DNA from: Pseudomonadota bacterium
GTDB lineage: Bacteria > Pseudomonadota > Alphaproteobacteria > Rhizobiales > Hyphomicrobiaceae
Direction: 5' to 3'
Assembly: GCA_018242295.1 (NCBI GenBank)
Contig: JAFECE010000002.1
Location: forward strand, 303,646-367,645
DNA: 64,000 bases
In this document: piece after piece, positions 37,086-46,895 of the stretch
Numbering within the stretch: the first letter of the stretch is position 1
How the letters are laid out: each line of letters starts with the position of its first letter
Notes under the pieces: model-generated
Seen by the model: the letters and a program-made list of their open reading frames with translations, nothing else
Database searches by the model: none
Told to the model about the DNA's origin: nothing
Program-made: the position numbers and the translations under genes

Positions 37086-37409
37086 TTAAGCCACCTTCAG
37101 CGGCGCGGTGGCGACGGTTGTCACGCCGTGATCGTCCGTCCACGCAAATTCAAAAACGCCAGGACCCGGAACGCGCATGTGAAACGCGACATAAGGATTC
37201 GCAGAAATTCCTGGCCCGAACGTCGCGCGGAATACTTGCTGGCCTTCAAATTTCACGACCAAGGCATTGATGATGTCGCGCGGGATAGGCTTGCCGTTCT
37301 TGTCGTGACGATTCCCGGTTTCCATGACATGCGTGATGAGCGTCTTGATCTCAATCACCTCACCGGGATTGGCAATGTCCGGTAGCTTGATGCGCGGATT
37401 CGCGGTCAT
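37086..37409 (-). CDS. soxZ: Thiosulfate-oxidation carrier component SoxZ
   Basis: 107 residues. Periplasmic immunoglobulin-like partner of SoxY. Recognisable by NPGEVIEIKTLITHVMETG, DIINALVVKFEGQQVF and FEFAWTDDHGVTTVA. SoxYZ holds sulfur intermediates on the SoxY cysteine. It follows soxY with a 12-base gap. No signal peptide, as usual; it should be co-exported with SoxY through Tat. Confidence 0.94.
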   Translation of the reverse strand: MTANPRIKLPDIANPGEVIEIKTLITHVMETGNRHDKNGKPIPRDIINALVVKFEGQQVFRATFGPGISANPYVAFHMRVPGPGVFEFAWTDDHGVTTVATAPLKVA

Positions 37410-37421
37410 GACGTTCGTTCC

Positions 37422-37910
37422 TCAGATCCCGCAACCGCCGATGGTGACTTTGACGAGCGTCGTCGAAATCAGCATTTCGCCGTTTGACTGCTCCGCCAGA
37501 ACGACGACGTTCTGCGTCTTGGCCAGCCGCATCCGCGTCTGCACGCGCGCGACGGCGTTCGCGGGCGTAAGATAGAATGTGGCGACGTGCGCGTGGGGAT
37601 TTTCCGTTGAGAGAATATGGATCGCCCGCACGTAATCTGCGTCCGTCATCGGGCTTTCGACGGCGATGGTCACTGGCACGAAATTGCCGTTCTCAGCCGT
37701 CTCGGGCAAATCAACTGTGACCTTGCCTTCGATGGGTTTGACCGAACCGGTGATCCGCGCGAAATCATCCTGGAATTTTTGACTGGGTGCGAGCGCATTC
37801 GTTCCTGCATCCTCCGCGCGAGCGAGATAGGGAAGAAAAGCAGCCGCTGCGACACTCGCAGCAACGAATGTCCTGCGGGTCAAAATGGCAATATCGATAG
37901 AGTCTGGCAC
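37422..37910 (-). CDS. soxY: Thiosulfate-oxidation carrier protein SoxY
   Basis: 162 residues. Twin-arginine signal (LTRRTFVAASVAAAAFLP, about 10-29), then the SoxY domain. The C-terminus is TIGGCGI with Cys160, the residue that covalently carries sulfur in this family; the common GGCGG tail is shortened to GGCGI here. Paired with soxZ. soxB, soxXA and soxCD are not in the window, so the module may deliver sulfur to another system such as sHdr, which is inference. Confidence 0.93.
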   Translation of the reverse strand: MPDSIDIAILTRRTFVAASVAAAAFLPYLARAEDAGTNALAPSQKFQDDFARITGSVKPIEGKVTVDLPETAENGNFVPVTIAVESPMTDADYVRAIHILSTENPHAHVATFYLTPANAVARVQTRMRLAKTQNVVVLAEQSNGEMLISTTLVKVTIGGCGI

Positions 37911-37936
37911 GCGCCAAGCCTCGAAGCGGAAGGTTG

Positions 37937-37958
37937 AGTGCTATATAAGTGCTATATA
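37937..37958. promoter_or_regulatory. Tandem 11-base repeat between soxYZ and fccB
   Basis: AGTGCTATATA occurs twice back to back (37937-37947 and 37948-37958), followed by TAGGATA, in the divergent promoter region. Direct repeats at such a place often bind a regulator; SoxR-type ArsR repressors control Sox genes elsewhere. TATATA could also be part of a -10 element. Confidence 0.5.
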
Positions 37959-38098
37959 TAGGATACCTATCCGCGGCGCTTCCAGCTTTCTCACCATTTA
38001 TTTCCTGACACGAGGTGATCGCCCGTGGCAAATGAGCGTTCGAGAAGACCTTGAGGTGACGATAGGGCGTCACGGTGGGCCTAAACAAGAGGCGGGGA

Positions 38099-39415
38099 AT
38101 GACCGAGATCACGCGCCGCGAATTTGCTCTGCTGACTGCCGGCGCAAGCGTCGTCGCGGCGTCGCAATTGCCGCGTCCGGCACTCGCAGCGGGCCCGGCG
38201 AAAATCGTCGTTATCGGCGGTGGCCCCGGCGGTGCAGCCGTCGCCAACCGCTTGAAGTCGGCGGACGCCAATCTCGACGTGACGCTGATCGAACCCAAGG
38301 AAAAATATACGACCTGCTTTTACTCGAACATTTATCTCGGCGGCTTCCGGTCCTTCAAATCCATTACGCACGACTACACAGGCGTAAAGAAGCGCGGCAT
38401 CAATGTCGTCACCGACACGGCGACGGCGATCGATACAACGGCGAAGACCGTGACGCTCGCCCGTGGAACATCGCCTCTGAAGTATGATCGTCTCGTCGTC
38501 GCTCCGGGGATCGATTTCAAATACGAGACTATCGAAGGCTATTCGCCGGAAGCGGCCAAGATCATGCCGCATGCCTGGCAAGGCGGCGAGCAGACATGGC
38601 TCTTGAAGGAAAAGCTGCTCGCGCTTCCCAATGGCGGTCTCGTCGTCATGTCGGTGCCGCCGAACCCATATCGCTGTCCGCCGGGTCCCTACGAACGGGC
38701 GTGCATGATCGCCCACTTCCTGAAAACCAAGAAGCCGAACGCCCGGCTGATCCTCTTCGACGCAAAGAAAACCTACTCGAAGCAGGCCGTCTTCGAGGAA
38801 GCGTTTGACGAATATTATAAGGGCATCGTCGAAATCAATTTGACGAACGAGATCGACGATTTCAACGTCATTAAGGTCGATGCGAAAACCGGCATCGTGA
38901 CGACGAAGGCTGGCCGCACGGAGCGCGCCGCGCTCGCCAATATCATTCCCGCGCAGAAAGCTGGCGCGATCGCAAGCAACGCCGGCCTGACGGAAGGCGA
39001 CTGGTGCCCGGTCCACCCTGAGAATTTCACCTCGACGAAGGCGAGGGATGTGTACGTTCTCGGCGACGCCGCGATTGCGAATGACATGCCGAAGTCCGCC
39101 TACTCGGCCATCAGCCAGGCAGCCGTAGTCGCGACGGACATCATCGCCAGCCTTGAGGGCAAGCCTCGTGTGCCTGGAACATACAGAAATACGTGCTGGT
39201 CGATGGTCGCGCCCGATAACAGCGCCAAGATCGGGGGCGATTACGTGCCGGCATCCAAGGATGGAAAGCCCTATCTCGAAGTCAAAGAGCCGTTCATTTC
39301 CAAGCCCGACGACAGCGCCGAGCTCCGCCGCCAGACATATCAGGAGAGCGCCGACTGGTACCGGACGATTGTCGCTGACCTGTTCGGCGAGCTGCCGGCC
39401 AAGGCCGAGCGCTGA
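38099..39415 (+). CDS. fccB: Flavocytochrome c sulfide dehydrogenase flavoprotein FccB/SoxF
   Basis: 438 residues from ATG 38099, with GGCGGGGA upstream; the slightly longer in-frame start lacks support. Tat signal (TRREFALLTAG, about 6-31). FAD-binding GGGPGG at 40-45 and VLGDAAI near 320; Cys193 in PNPYRCPPGPYER, and a later Cys in NTCWSMV, form the conserved redox disulfide of sulfide dehydrogenases. Periplasmic; oxidises sulfide to sulfur, passing electrons to a cytochrome c such as the diheme protein at 35.5 kb. Divergent from soxYZ. Confidence 0.93.
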   Translation: MTEITRREFALLTAGASVVAASQLPRPALAAGPAKIVVIGGGPGGAAVANRLKSADANLDVTLIEPKEKYTTCFYSNIYLGGFRSFKSITHDYTGVKKRGINVVTDTATAIDTTAKTVTLARGTSPLKYDRLVVAPGIDFKYETIEGYSPEAAKIMPHAWQGGEQTWLLKEKLLALPNGGLVVMSVPPNPYRCPPGPYERACMIAHFLKTKKPNARLILFDAKKTYSKQAVFEEAFDEYYKGIVEINLTNEIDDFNVIKVDAKTGIVTTKAGRTERAALANIIPAQKAGAIASNAGLTEGDWCPVHPENFTSTKARDVYVLGDAAIANDMPKSAYSAISQAAVVATDIIASLEGKPRVPGTYRNTCWSMVAPDNSAKIGGDYVPASKDGKPYLEVKEPFISKPDDSAELRRQTYQESADWYRTIVADLFGELPAKAER

Positions 39416-39582
39416 TTTCCGCAATCCTTAAGGTTTATCGCGCAGCATCTGTCTGACTGGACGGCGACTGGGGAATCGGCGCGGGAAAATCTTCTTTGCA
39501 TCTGCAAGTTAGGTTCTGTTGCAGAAACGTGATTAACTCGACTGGGTCACGCCCCTGGACCCGCGCACGAGAAATCCCTAGA

Positions 39583-39598
39583 TTGACGTATACGTCAA
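39583..39598. promoter_or_regulatory. Perfect palindromic operator candidate upstream of fadE
   Basis: TTGACGTATACGTCAA, 16 bases, fully symmetric, 56 bases before the fadE start. Similar ACGT-centred palindromes are described for MerR-type LiuR-like regulators of branched-chain and fatty-acid breakdown in proteobacteria. A MerR-family gene lies in the same cluster at 46896-47330. Confidence 0.65.
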
Positions 39599-39653
39599 CA
39601 CTAAATTTAGGGCCTACCGGTATCTGACGGCGGCTCTTATGGGAGGCACGGAA

Positions 39654-42131
39654 ATGGCACCCGTCATTCTTCTACTGGTGGCAGCGATCGGCTTCCTGGC
39701 GCTCGGCATGGTCCGCGCACCGCTGTGGGGCTGGGCCGCGGCCGTCGGCCTGTTCACGTTGCTCGCCACTGGCGCGAGCTTCGGTCTCGTCACCTGGATC
39801 GCGTGGTTGCCGTTCGTCGCGCTCGCCGCCCTTTCCATTCCCTCCGTGCGCCGGAGCATGGTCATCGCGCCGGTCTTCGCACAGATCCGCAAAATTCTGC
39901 CAAAAGTCTCCGACACCGAGGCCCAAGCCCTCGAAGCCGGGACCGTCGGTTTCGACGCCGAGCTGTTTTCCGGAACGCCCGACTGGGACAAGCTCCAATC
40001 CATCCCGGCGATCGAACTCTCGGCCGAAGAGCAGGCCTTCCTCGACGGCCCGACCGAAGAGCTCTGCCGTCTCATTAGCGATTGGCAAATCCGTCATAAC
40101 CTGCACGAGATCCCGGACAACATCTGGGACTTCGTCAAGAAGCACGGCTTCCTTGGCATGTTGATCTCGAAGGAGCACGGCGGCCTCGGATTTTCGCCGC
40201 AAGCTCAGTCGCTGATCCTCGGCAAAATCGCGTCGCGCTCGCCTGACGTTGTGACGATCGTCATGGTGCCGAACTCGCTCGGGCCGGGCGAGCTGATCGA
40301 GAAGTACGGCACCGACGAGCAGAAGCATTATTATCTGCCGCGCCTTGCCAAAGGCGAGGAAGTGCCCTGCTTCTCCCTGACCGGCCCGACCTCCGGCTCC
40401 GACGCCGCTACGATGCGCGACATCGGCCACGTTGCGCGCGGCACCTTTGAGGGCAAGGACACACTCGGTATCCGCCTCTCATGGGACAAGCGCTACATCA
40501 CGCTCGGACCCAATGCGACGCTCGTCGGCTTGGCGTTCCGCCTTTTCGACAAGGACAACCTGCTCGGCAAGGGCGAGGACATCGGCATCACGCTCGCGTT
40601 GATCCCGGCTGACCATCCGGGCGTCAACATCGGACGCCGCCATCTGCCATCGGGCGCCGCATTCCCGAACGGTCCCAACTGGGGCAACGACGTTTTCATC
40701 CCGATCGATTGGGTCATCGGCGGCGAAGCGATGGCTGGCAACGGCTGGCGCATGCTGATGGAATGCCTGTCCGCCGGACGTGCGATCTCGCTTCCGTCAT
40801 CCGCGACGGCAGGCGCGAAGATGATGCTGCGCGTAACGTCGGCGTATGGCCGCATCAGAAAGCAGTTCGGACTACCCGTTTCGCGCATGGAAGGCGTCGA
40901 GGAGCCGCTCGTCCGCATCATCGAAGCCGCTTACGTCAACGAGGCGGCCCGAGCGATGACCGCCGCGATGGTCTCACGAGGCGAAAAGCCGTCGGTCATC
41001 TCTGCGCTGATGAAATATCAGACGACCGAGAAAATGCGCCGCGCCGTCAACGACGCGATGGACATCCACGGCGGTCGTGGCATTTGCGACGGTCCTGCGA
41101 ACTACCTGCAGTCGGCTTACCAGATGGTTCCCGTGGGGATCACCGTCGAAGGTGCCAATATTCTGACGCGCACGCTGATCACGTTCGCGCAGGGGGCGCT
41201 CCGCTCGCACCCATACCTCTACAAGGAAGTGCAGGCGGCGCAGGACACGGATAAGCAACGCGGTCTCGATGCCTTCGAAGATGCGTTCAACAATCACATC
41301 GCATTTTCGCTGTCGAACGCCACCGGCGGCTTCGTTCACAACGTGACGGGCGGAGCCTTCGTCACGGCGCCAGAGAACGCGTTGCGCATGTCGCACTGGT
41401 ATCGCCAGCTCGGACGCGCCAGCCGCTCGTTCGCTTTCGTAGCCGATCTAACAGTCGCGCTGCTTGGCGGCGGACTCAAGACGAAGCAGAAGATCACGGG
41501 CCGGATGGCCGACGCATTGTCGGAACTCTACATGCTCTCCGCGACGCTGAAGCGTTACGACGACGACGGCCGCCCTGCGGGCGATGAGCAGATCGTCGAA
41601 CTCGCCGCGCACAACGCGCTCTACCGCTTCCAGGAAGCGATATCGGGCGTGATCGACAACTTCCCTGTCGGCTGGGCGCGGCCGCTGATGCGCGTCGTCG
41701 TGTTCCCGCTCGGACGCCGCTTCAAACCTGCATCCGACGCGTTGGGCCACCAGGTCGCCCGCCACGCGTTGCAGCCGGGCGAAGTGCGCGATCGCCTGAC
41801 GCGGCAGATTTTCGTGTCCAAGGACGTCAACGATCCGACCGGCATCCTCGAAGTGACGCTGGAAAAGGTGATCGCCGCTGAACCCATCGAAAAGAAGCTC
41901 GAAAAAGCGATCCGCGAAGGGATCGTCCAGCGTTATCATGGCATCGACTGGTTTGCGGAGGCGCAGGCGAAGAGTGTCATCACCGCAGCGGAGGCCGATC
42001 AGCTCCGCGAGGTCGAGCAGCTCGTCGCGCGCGTGATCGCGGTCGATCATTTCGATCCGGCGGAGTTGAAACCGAATTATGTGACGCTCGGCCATAACGT
42101 GCGTGGTGCCGAGAGCCTGGCAGCGGAATGA
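39654..42131 (+). CDS. fadE: Acyl-CoA dehydrogenase, FadE type
   Basis: 825 residues from ATG 39654, which has GGGAGG 7 bases upstream. Catalyses the first, FAD-dependent step of fatty acid beta-oxidation. Two to three N-terminal hydrophobic helices (about 1-65) tie it to the inner membrane. The acyl-CoA dehydrogenase domain (about 110-520) has CFSLTGPTSGSDAATMRD, SAGRAISLPSS and MDIHGGRGICDGP. The C-terminal DUF1974-type region (about 540-800) is the FadE extension. First gene of a rightward operon with fadJ and a thiolase. Confidence 0.93.
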   Translation: MAPVILLLVAAIGFLALGMVRAPLWGWAAAVGLFTLLATGASFGLVTWIAWLPFVALAALSIPSVRRSMVIAPVFAQIRKILPKVSDTEAQALEAGTVGFDAELFSGTPDWDKLQSIPAIELSAEEQAFLDGPTEELCRLISDWQIRHNLHEIPDNIWDFVKKHGFLGMLISKEHGGLGFSPQAQSLILGKIASRSPDVVTIVMVPNSLGPGELIEKYGTDEQKHYYLPRLAKGEEVPCFSLTGPTSGSDAATMRDIGHVARGTFEGKDTLGIRLSWDKRYITLGPNATLVGLAFRLFDKDNLLGKGEDIGITLALIPADHPGVNIGRRHLPSGAAFPNGPNWGNDVFIPIDWVIGGEAMAGNGWRMLMECLSAGRAISLPSSATAGAKMMLRVTSAYGRIRKQFGLPVSRMEGVEEPLVRIIEAAYVNEAARAMTAAMVSRGEKPSVISALMKYQTTEKMRRAVNDAMDIHGGRGICDGPANYLQSAYQMVPVGITVEGANILTRTLITFAQGALRSHPYLYKEVQAAQDTDKQRGLDAFEDAFNNHIAFSLSNATGGFVHNVTGGAFVTAPENALRMSHWYRQLGRASRSFAFVADLTVALLGGGLKTKQKITGRMADALSELYMLSATLKRYDDDGRPAGDEQIVELAAHNALYRFQEAISGVIDNFPVGWARPLMRVVVFPLGRRFKPASDALGHQVARHALQPGEVRDRLTRQIFVSKDVNDPTGILEVTLEKVIAAEPIEKKLEKAIREGIVQRYHGIDWFAEAQAKSVITAAEADQLREVEQLVARVIAVDHFDPAELKPNYVTLGHNVRGAESLAAE

Positions 42132-42165
42132 CCCAGGCTGAAGTCTCGAACTGTTGAGGTGAGTA

Positions 42166-44187
42166 ATGACGGACGTACCGGTGCTGGCGAGTGAACCGCA
42201 GTTGAAGGACTGGCGCTTCAAGATCGATGGCGAGGGCATTGCCTGGGCAACCTTCGACCGGGAAGGCGAAAGCGCCAACTCTCTCGGTCGGCGGCCGATC
42301 GAAGAGTTGAACGCGATTATCGAGCGTGTCGAAGCGGAAGTCAGAGCGAAGACCGTGCGCGGCCTCGTCCTCATGTCGGGTAAGGAGCGCGGCTACATCG
42401 TCGGCGCCGATATCCGCGAGTTCGAGACATTTGGAAGCGAGCAGGACGTCGTCGCGGCGCTGAAGCCTGTCAATGATCTGCTCGACCGTATTGAGAAGCT
42501 TCCTGTGCCGGTTGTCGCCGCCATTCACGGCGTCTGCGTCGGCGGCGGCCTGGAACTGATCCTCGCCTGCCACTATCGGATCGCGACGCGCGATGACTCG
42601 ACGCGCGTCGGCTTCCCCGAAGTGAAACTCGGCATCTTCCCGGGCTTCAACGGCACCGCGCGCTCAATCAAGCAGGCCGGCCCGATGGCGGCGATGCAAC
42701 TGATGCTGACGGGCGGCATGATCCGCGCGACTGTCGCGAAGGCTCAGGGCCTCATCGATCAGCTCGTCGGCAGCCCGGGAGAGCTGCATTGGGCAGCGCG
42801 CAAGGCCGTGCTGCAGAACCGCCGTTCGAAGTCGGCGGGTCTCGCCAAGATGCTGCTGACCAAATGGCCCGCGCGCGGACTGCTCGCCAAAAAAATGCGG
42901 CAGGAGACGGCGAAGAAGGTTCGCGAGGATCACTATCCCGCGCCGTTCCGTTTGATCGACCTCTTCGAGAAATACGGCGGCGACCTCGACACGCTGAAGC
43001 ACGAAGAGACGAAAGCCTTCGCGCCGCTGATGGTGTCGGATACCTCGCGCAACTTGCGCCGCGTCTTCCGCCTGACGGAGCTTCTGAAGGGCCAGGCCCC
43101 AAGGGGCTTCAAATGGCGGCCAAGCCGCGTTCACGTCATCGGCGCCGGTACAATGGGCGCCGACATTGCGGGCGTCTGCGTTGCTGCCGGCATGGAAGTG
43201 ACGCTCCAGGATATTTCCGCCGAGCAGCTTGAGAAGGGCATCAAGGCGCAAGGAAAGCTTTTCGCTCGTAAGTTTAAGACCAAGCCGACACGCGACGCCG
43301 CGAAAGCGCGCCTTATCGCCGATCCGGAGGGTAAAGGCATTGGCCGCGCCGATGTCGTCATCGAGGCGATCGTCGAACGGCTCGACGTCAAGCAGAAGCT
43401 CTTTGCCGACCTCGAAACCAAGATCAAAGCCGGTGCCGTGCTCGCGACGAACACGTCGTCGCTGAAGCTTGAAGACATCGCCGCGCCGCTGAAGGACCCC
43501 GGCCGCCTGATCGGCCTGCACTTCTTTTCGCCCGTCGCGCAGATGCCGCTCGTCGAGGTCGTGCGCGGCGCCAATACGCGCGACGACGAAGTGAAAAAAG
43601 GCGCGGCCTTCGTCACGGCAATCGACAAGTTCCCGCTGATCACGAAGGACGTCCCGGGCTTCCTCGTCAACAAGGTTCTGACGCCCTATATGTTCGCAGC
43701 CATGAAGCGTCTCGAAGAGGGCGAGGACAAGGAGAAGATCGACGAAGCGGTGCGCACGTTCGGGATGCCCATGGGTCCGATCGAGCTCGCAGACAACGTC
43801 GGTCTCGATATCTGCGCCCACGTCGCGAAGATTCTCGGCCAATCGAGCGAAGGCTCGAGACTCGACCGGCTCGTGGCGTCCGGCCGTCTCGGCAAGAAAA
43901 CCGGCGAAGGCTTCTACGTCTGGAAGGACGGCAAGCCCGTCAAGTCGGACAAGAAATTCTCGAAAGCCGATCTTGACCGCCTTGGACGCGAGCTCGTCGA
44001 TCCGATGATCGTAGAAGCGCAGAGAACGCTCGATGAGGGCGTCGTCGAAACCGCCGACCTCGTCGATGCGGGCATGATTTTCGGCACCGGATTTGCGCCG
44101 TTCCGCGGCGGCCCTCTACATTACAAGAAGAGCTTGAGCGCCGCTGGTGGCGCTACGCCGTCCCCGCACGCCGCAGCTGCCGAATAG
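42166..44187 (+). CDS. fadJ: Bifunctional enoyl-CoA hydratase / 3-hydroxyacyl-CoA dehydrogenase
   Basis: 673 residues. The N-terminal crotonase domain (about 1-190) has SGKERGYIVGADIREF for the oxyanion hole and GVCVGGGLELILACHYR with VGFPEVKLGIFPGF for the catalytic Glu residues. The NAD-binding domain begins near 323 (VIGAGTMGADIAG), and the catalytic His is in GLHFFSPVAQMPLVEVV. The C-terminal 3HCDH domains have DVPGFLVNKVLTPYM and MGPIELADNVGLDI. Carries out the second and third steps of beta-oxidation. 34 bases separate it from fadE, 14 from the thiolase. Confidence 0.94.
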   Translation: MTDVPVLASEPQLKDWRFKIDGEGIAWATFDREGESANSLGRRPIEELNAIIERVEAEVRAKTVRGLVLMSGKERGYIVGADIREFETFGSEQDVVAALKPVNDLLDRIEKLPVPVVAAIHGVCVGGGLELILACHYRIATRDDSTRVGFPEVKLGIFPGFNGTARSIKQAGPMAAMQLMLTGGMIRATVAKAQGLIDQLVGSPGELHWAARKAVLQNRRSKSAGLAKMLLTKWPARGLLAKKMRQETAKKVREDHYPAPFRLIDLFEKYGGDLDTLKHEETKAFAPLMVSDTSRNLRRVFRLTELLKGQAPRGFKWRPSRVHVIGAGTMGADIAGVCVAAGMEVTLQDISAEQLEKGIKAQGKLFARKFKTKPTRDAAKARLIADPEGKGIGRADVVIEAIVERLDVKQKLFADLETKIKAGAVLATNTSSLKLEDIAAPLKDPGRLIGLHFFSPVAQMPLVEVVRGANTRDDEVKKGAAFVTAIDKFPLITKDVPGFLVNKVLTPYMFAAMKRLEEGEDKEKIDEAVRTFGMPMGPIELADNVGLDICAHVAKILGQSSEGSRLDRLVASGRLGKKTGEGFYVWKDGKPVKSDKKFSKADLDRLGRELVDPMIVEAQRTLDEGVVETADLVDAGMIFGTGFAPFRGGPLHYKKSLSAAGGATPSPHAAAAE

Positions 44188-44201
44188 TTTGGGAGAATGA
44201 G

Positions 44202-45506
44202 ATGACACGAGAACTCCGGCGCGTTGCAGTGATTGGCGGTGTCCGCATTCCGTTCTGCCGCTCGAACACGCTTTATGCCGACCTTTCAAATCTCGACATG
44301 ATGGCAGCTTCGTTGAACGGGCTGGTCGATCGGTTCGGATTGAAGGGCCAGCACATCGACGAGGTTGTCGGCGGCGCGGTCGTCACGCACTCGAAGGATT
44401 TCAATCTGGCGCGCGAAGCCGTCCTGTCGACGAAGCTCGCGCCCTCGACGCCCGGCGTGACGCTCATCCAGGCGTGCGGAACGTCGCTGCAATCGGCGCT
44501 GATGTCGGCTGCAAAAATCGCGACAGGTGAAATCGAAAGCGCGATCTCCGTCGGCTCCGACACGACGTCGGACGCGCCGATCGTGTTCTCGAAGAAATTC
44601 TCAAAACGCCTCGTCGGCGCTCAGCAAGGCAAGACCGCGCTCGACAAGATCAAGGTCTTCAAGGGTCTCTCGCCCACCGAGCTTGCGCCGCAACCACCGA
44701 GCGTCGCCGAGCCGCGCACCGGCCTGTCGATGGGCCAGCACTGCGAGTTGATGGCACAGGAGTGGCACATCCCGCGCGCGGATCAGGACCAGCTGGCCTA
44801 CGAAAGCCATAAGAAGGGCGCCGCGGCCTACGACGAAGGCTATATGGACGATCTCGTCGTTCCATGCGCGGGCGTCTATCGCGATAACAACTTGCGCCCC
44901 GACATCACGCTCGAAAAGCTGGCGAGCCTGAAGCCCGCGTTCGAAAAGTCCGAGCGCGGCACGCTGACGGCCGGCAATTCGACGCCGCTCACCGACGGTG
45001 CCGCAACCGTTCTGCTCGCGTCCGAGCAGTGGGCGAAGGAGCGCAATCTCCCTGTCCTCGCGTATCTGACGTATGGCCAGCACATCGCGAACAATTTCGT
45101 CGGTGGCGATGGGCTGCTGATGGCGCCGACGATCGCCGTCTCGAAGATGCTCGACCGCGCCGGACTGACGCTGCAGGATTTCGATTTCTACGAGCTTCAC
45201 GAGGCCTTCGCCGCGCAGGTGCTGTGTACGTTGAAGGCATGGGAAGATCCGCAGTACTGCAAGACGCATATGGGCAAGGATGCGCCGCTCGGCTCCATTG
45301 ATCGCGCGAAGCTCAACGTGAAGGGCTCGTCCCTCGCATTCGGCCACCCCTTTGCCGCAACGGGCGCCCGCATCGTTTCAAACCTTGCGAAGCTTTTGTC
45401 GACGAAGGGCGGACGCGGCCTGATCTCCGTCTGCACCGCAGGCGGCATGGGCGTGACGGCCATCATGGAAGCCCCGAACACGATTGAGGCGCGCGCCGTG
45501 GCGTAA
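44202..45506 (+). CDS. fadI: Acetyl-CoA C-acyltransferase (thiolase), FadI/FadA type
   Basis: 434 residues with GGGAGAATGAG ahead of the ATG. Cleaves 3-ketoacyl-CoA, the last beta-oxidation step. The nucleophile Cys92 is in IQACGTSLQS, and the His and second Cys of the active site are in FGHPFAATGAR and SVCTAGGMGV near the C-terminus. Length above 430 and pairing with a FadJ-like enzyme favour the FadI group. Its end overlaps the open frame of the next gene; the next real start is 71 bases on. Confidence 0.93.
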   Translation: MTRELRRVAVIGGVRIPFCRSNTLYADLSNLDMMAASLNGLVDRFGLKGQHIDEVVGGAVVTHSKDFNLAREAVLSTKLAPSTPGVTLIQACGTSLQSALMSAAKIATGEIESAISVGSDTTSDAPIVFSKKFSKRLVGAQQGKTALDKIKVFKGLSPTELAPQPPSVAEPRTGLSMGQHCELMAQEWHIPRADQDQLAYESHKKGAAAYDEGYMDDLVVPCAGVYRDNNLRPDITLEKLASLKPAFEKSERGTLTAGNSTPLTDGAATVLLASEQWAKERNLPVLAYLTYGQHIANNFVGGDGLLMAPTIAVSKMLDRAGLTLQDFDFYELHEAFAAQVLCTLKAWEDPQYCKTHMGKDAPLGSIDRAKLNVKGSSLAFGHPFAATGARIVSNLAKLLSTKGGRGLISVCTAGGMGVTAIMEAPNTIEARAVA

Positions 45507-45576
45507 TGCGCTGAAGACAAGACTCCGGCCTTCCGTTGCGCTATTCACCTTGCGGCGGAAGGAACCAGGGGTACGC

Positions 45577-46890
45577 ATGGCCGCGAAGGACGACAAGCAA
45601 CTCGATGCGGCGCGCGCGCTGGTCCGTGACCTCGCAGGCCGCCTCAACGTCGACGGCTGGGTGCGGCTGTGGGACGGAACGCGCTTGCCGCTGGGCAGCG
45701 CGCCCAAATCCGACTTCGAGATATCGATCCGCGATCCGGGCGTGATCGGCGCAATCCTCCGCCGTCCGTCGCTTGATTCAATCATCCGTCAGTACGTCGA
45801 AAAGGGCATCGACTTTTCGGGTGGCACGCTCGTCGATTTCGGATTGGGCCTGCAGGATGGCCGCAAGTCCGTAAAGATGAAGCCGGGCGAATTCGCGAGC
45901 ATTGCTCTGAAACTGTCGCCATTCCTGTTCGCGAAAACCGCGGATGCACGCGACGCGCATGGCTTTGAAGGCGAGATCACCGGCAAGAACCGCAAGACCG
46001 AAGACAACAAGGCCTACATTCAGTTCCACTACGACCTGTCGAACGATTTCTACGCGCTCTTTCTCGATCCCGAGATGGTCTATTCGTGCGCGTACTACAT
46101 GGATTGGTCGAACGGCGTCGAACAGGCGCAGCACGACAAACTCGAGATGATCTGCCGGAAGCTCAGGCTGAAGCCCGGCGAGCGGATGCTCGACATCGGC
46201 GCCGGATGGGGCGGTCTCCTCTGTCATGCGGCGAAAAACTACGGCGTCGTCGCGCACGGCGTCACGCTATCGGAAGAGCAGCTCGCGTTTGCCCGCGCTA
46301 AGGCGAAACGATTGGGCATCGACGACCGCGTGACGTTCGAGCTTAACGACTACTCGAAGCTGACAGGCACCTACGACAAGATCGCCTCGATCGGCATGTA
46401 CGAACATATCGGACTGAAGAACATCCCGGCGTACATGAGCAAGGTCCGCTCGCTGCTCGCCGACGAGGGTCTGTTTCTCAATCACGCCATCTCGCGTCGC
46501 GCCCATAAGCCGAAAACCGGTTGGCTGAAATCGCGTATGCGCCCCGAAAAGAAGGCTATCGCGAAATACATTTTTCCGGGTGGCGAGCTGGACGACATCG
46601 GACATTCGATCGCGGCCATGGAGCGGGCAGGGTTCGAGGTCCACGACGTCGAAGGCTGGCGCCTGCACTACGCGCGAACGTGCCAGCTCTGGTGCGAGCG
46701 GCTGACCGCCAACCGCGAGCAGGCCATCGCTTACGTCGGCGAAGAGAAATACCGCATCTGGGTCGCCTATCTCGCCGGCGTCAGCCTGGCGTTTTCGCGC
46801 GGAACGCTGCGCCTCTTTCAGACGCTCGCCTCGAAATCAGCGAAACGCAATCCCGTTCTGCCACCGACGCGCGCTGATCTGTACCGTTGA
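45577..46890 (+). CDS. cfa: Cyclopropane-fatty-acyl-phospholipid synthase family protein
   Basis: 437 residues from ATG 45577. The SAM-dependent methyltransferase core (about 160-420) contains FYALFLDPEMVYSCAYY, the SAM loop MLDIGAGWGGLLCHAAKNYG, SIGMYEHIGLKN and EGWRLHYARTCQLW, all standard for Cfa. An N-terminal domain (about 20-150) precedes it. It methylenates double bonds in membrane phospholipid acyl chains. Its place behind the beta-oxidation genes makes co-regulation likely. It converges tightly on the MerR gene. Confidence 0.92.
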   Translation: MAAKDDKQLDAARALVRDLAGRLNVDGWVRLWDGTRLPLGSAPKSDFEISIRDPGVIGAILRRPSLDSIIRQYVEKGIDFSGGTLVDFGLGLQDGRKSVKMKPGEFASIALKLSPFLFAKTADARDAHGFEGEITGKNRKTEDNKAYIQFHYDLSNDFYALFLDPEMVYSCAYYMDWSNGVEQAQHDKLEMICRKLRLKPGERMLDIGAGWGGLLCHAAKNYGVVAHGVTLSEEQLAFARAKAKRLGIDDRVTFELNDYSKLTGTYDKIASIGMYEHIGLKNIPAYMSKVRSLLADEGLFLNHAISRRAHKPKTGWLKSRMRPEKKAIAKYIFPGGELDDIGHSIAAMERAGFEVHDVEGWRLHYARTCQLWCERLTANREQAIAYVGEEKYRIWVAYLAGVSLAFSRGTLRLFQTLASKSAKRNPVLPPTRADLYR

Positions 46891-46895
46891 GCCGC

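Noticed and set aside
38081-39424. 447-codon open frame antisense to fccB
   Set aside because: Sense frame has Tat signal, FAD motifs and the disulfide cysteines; the other strand has none.
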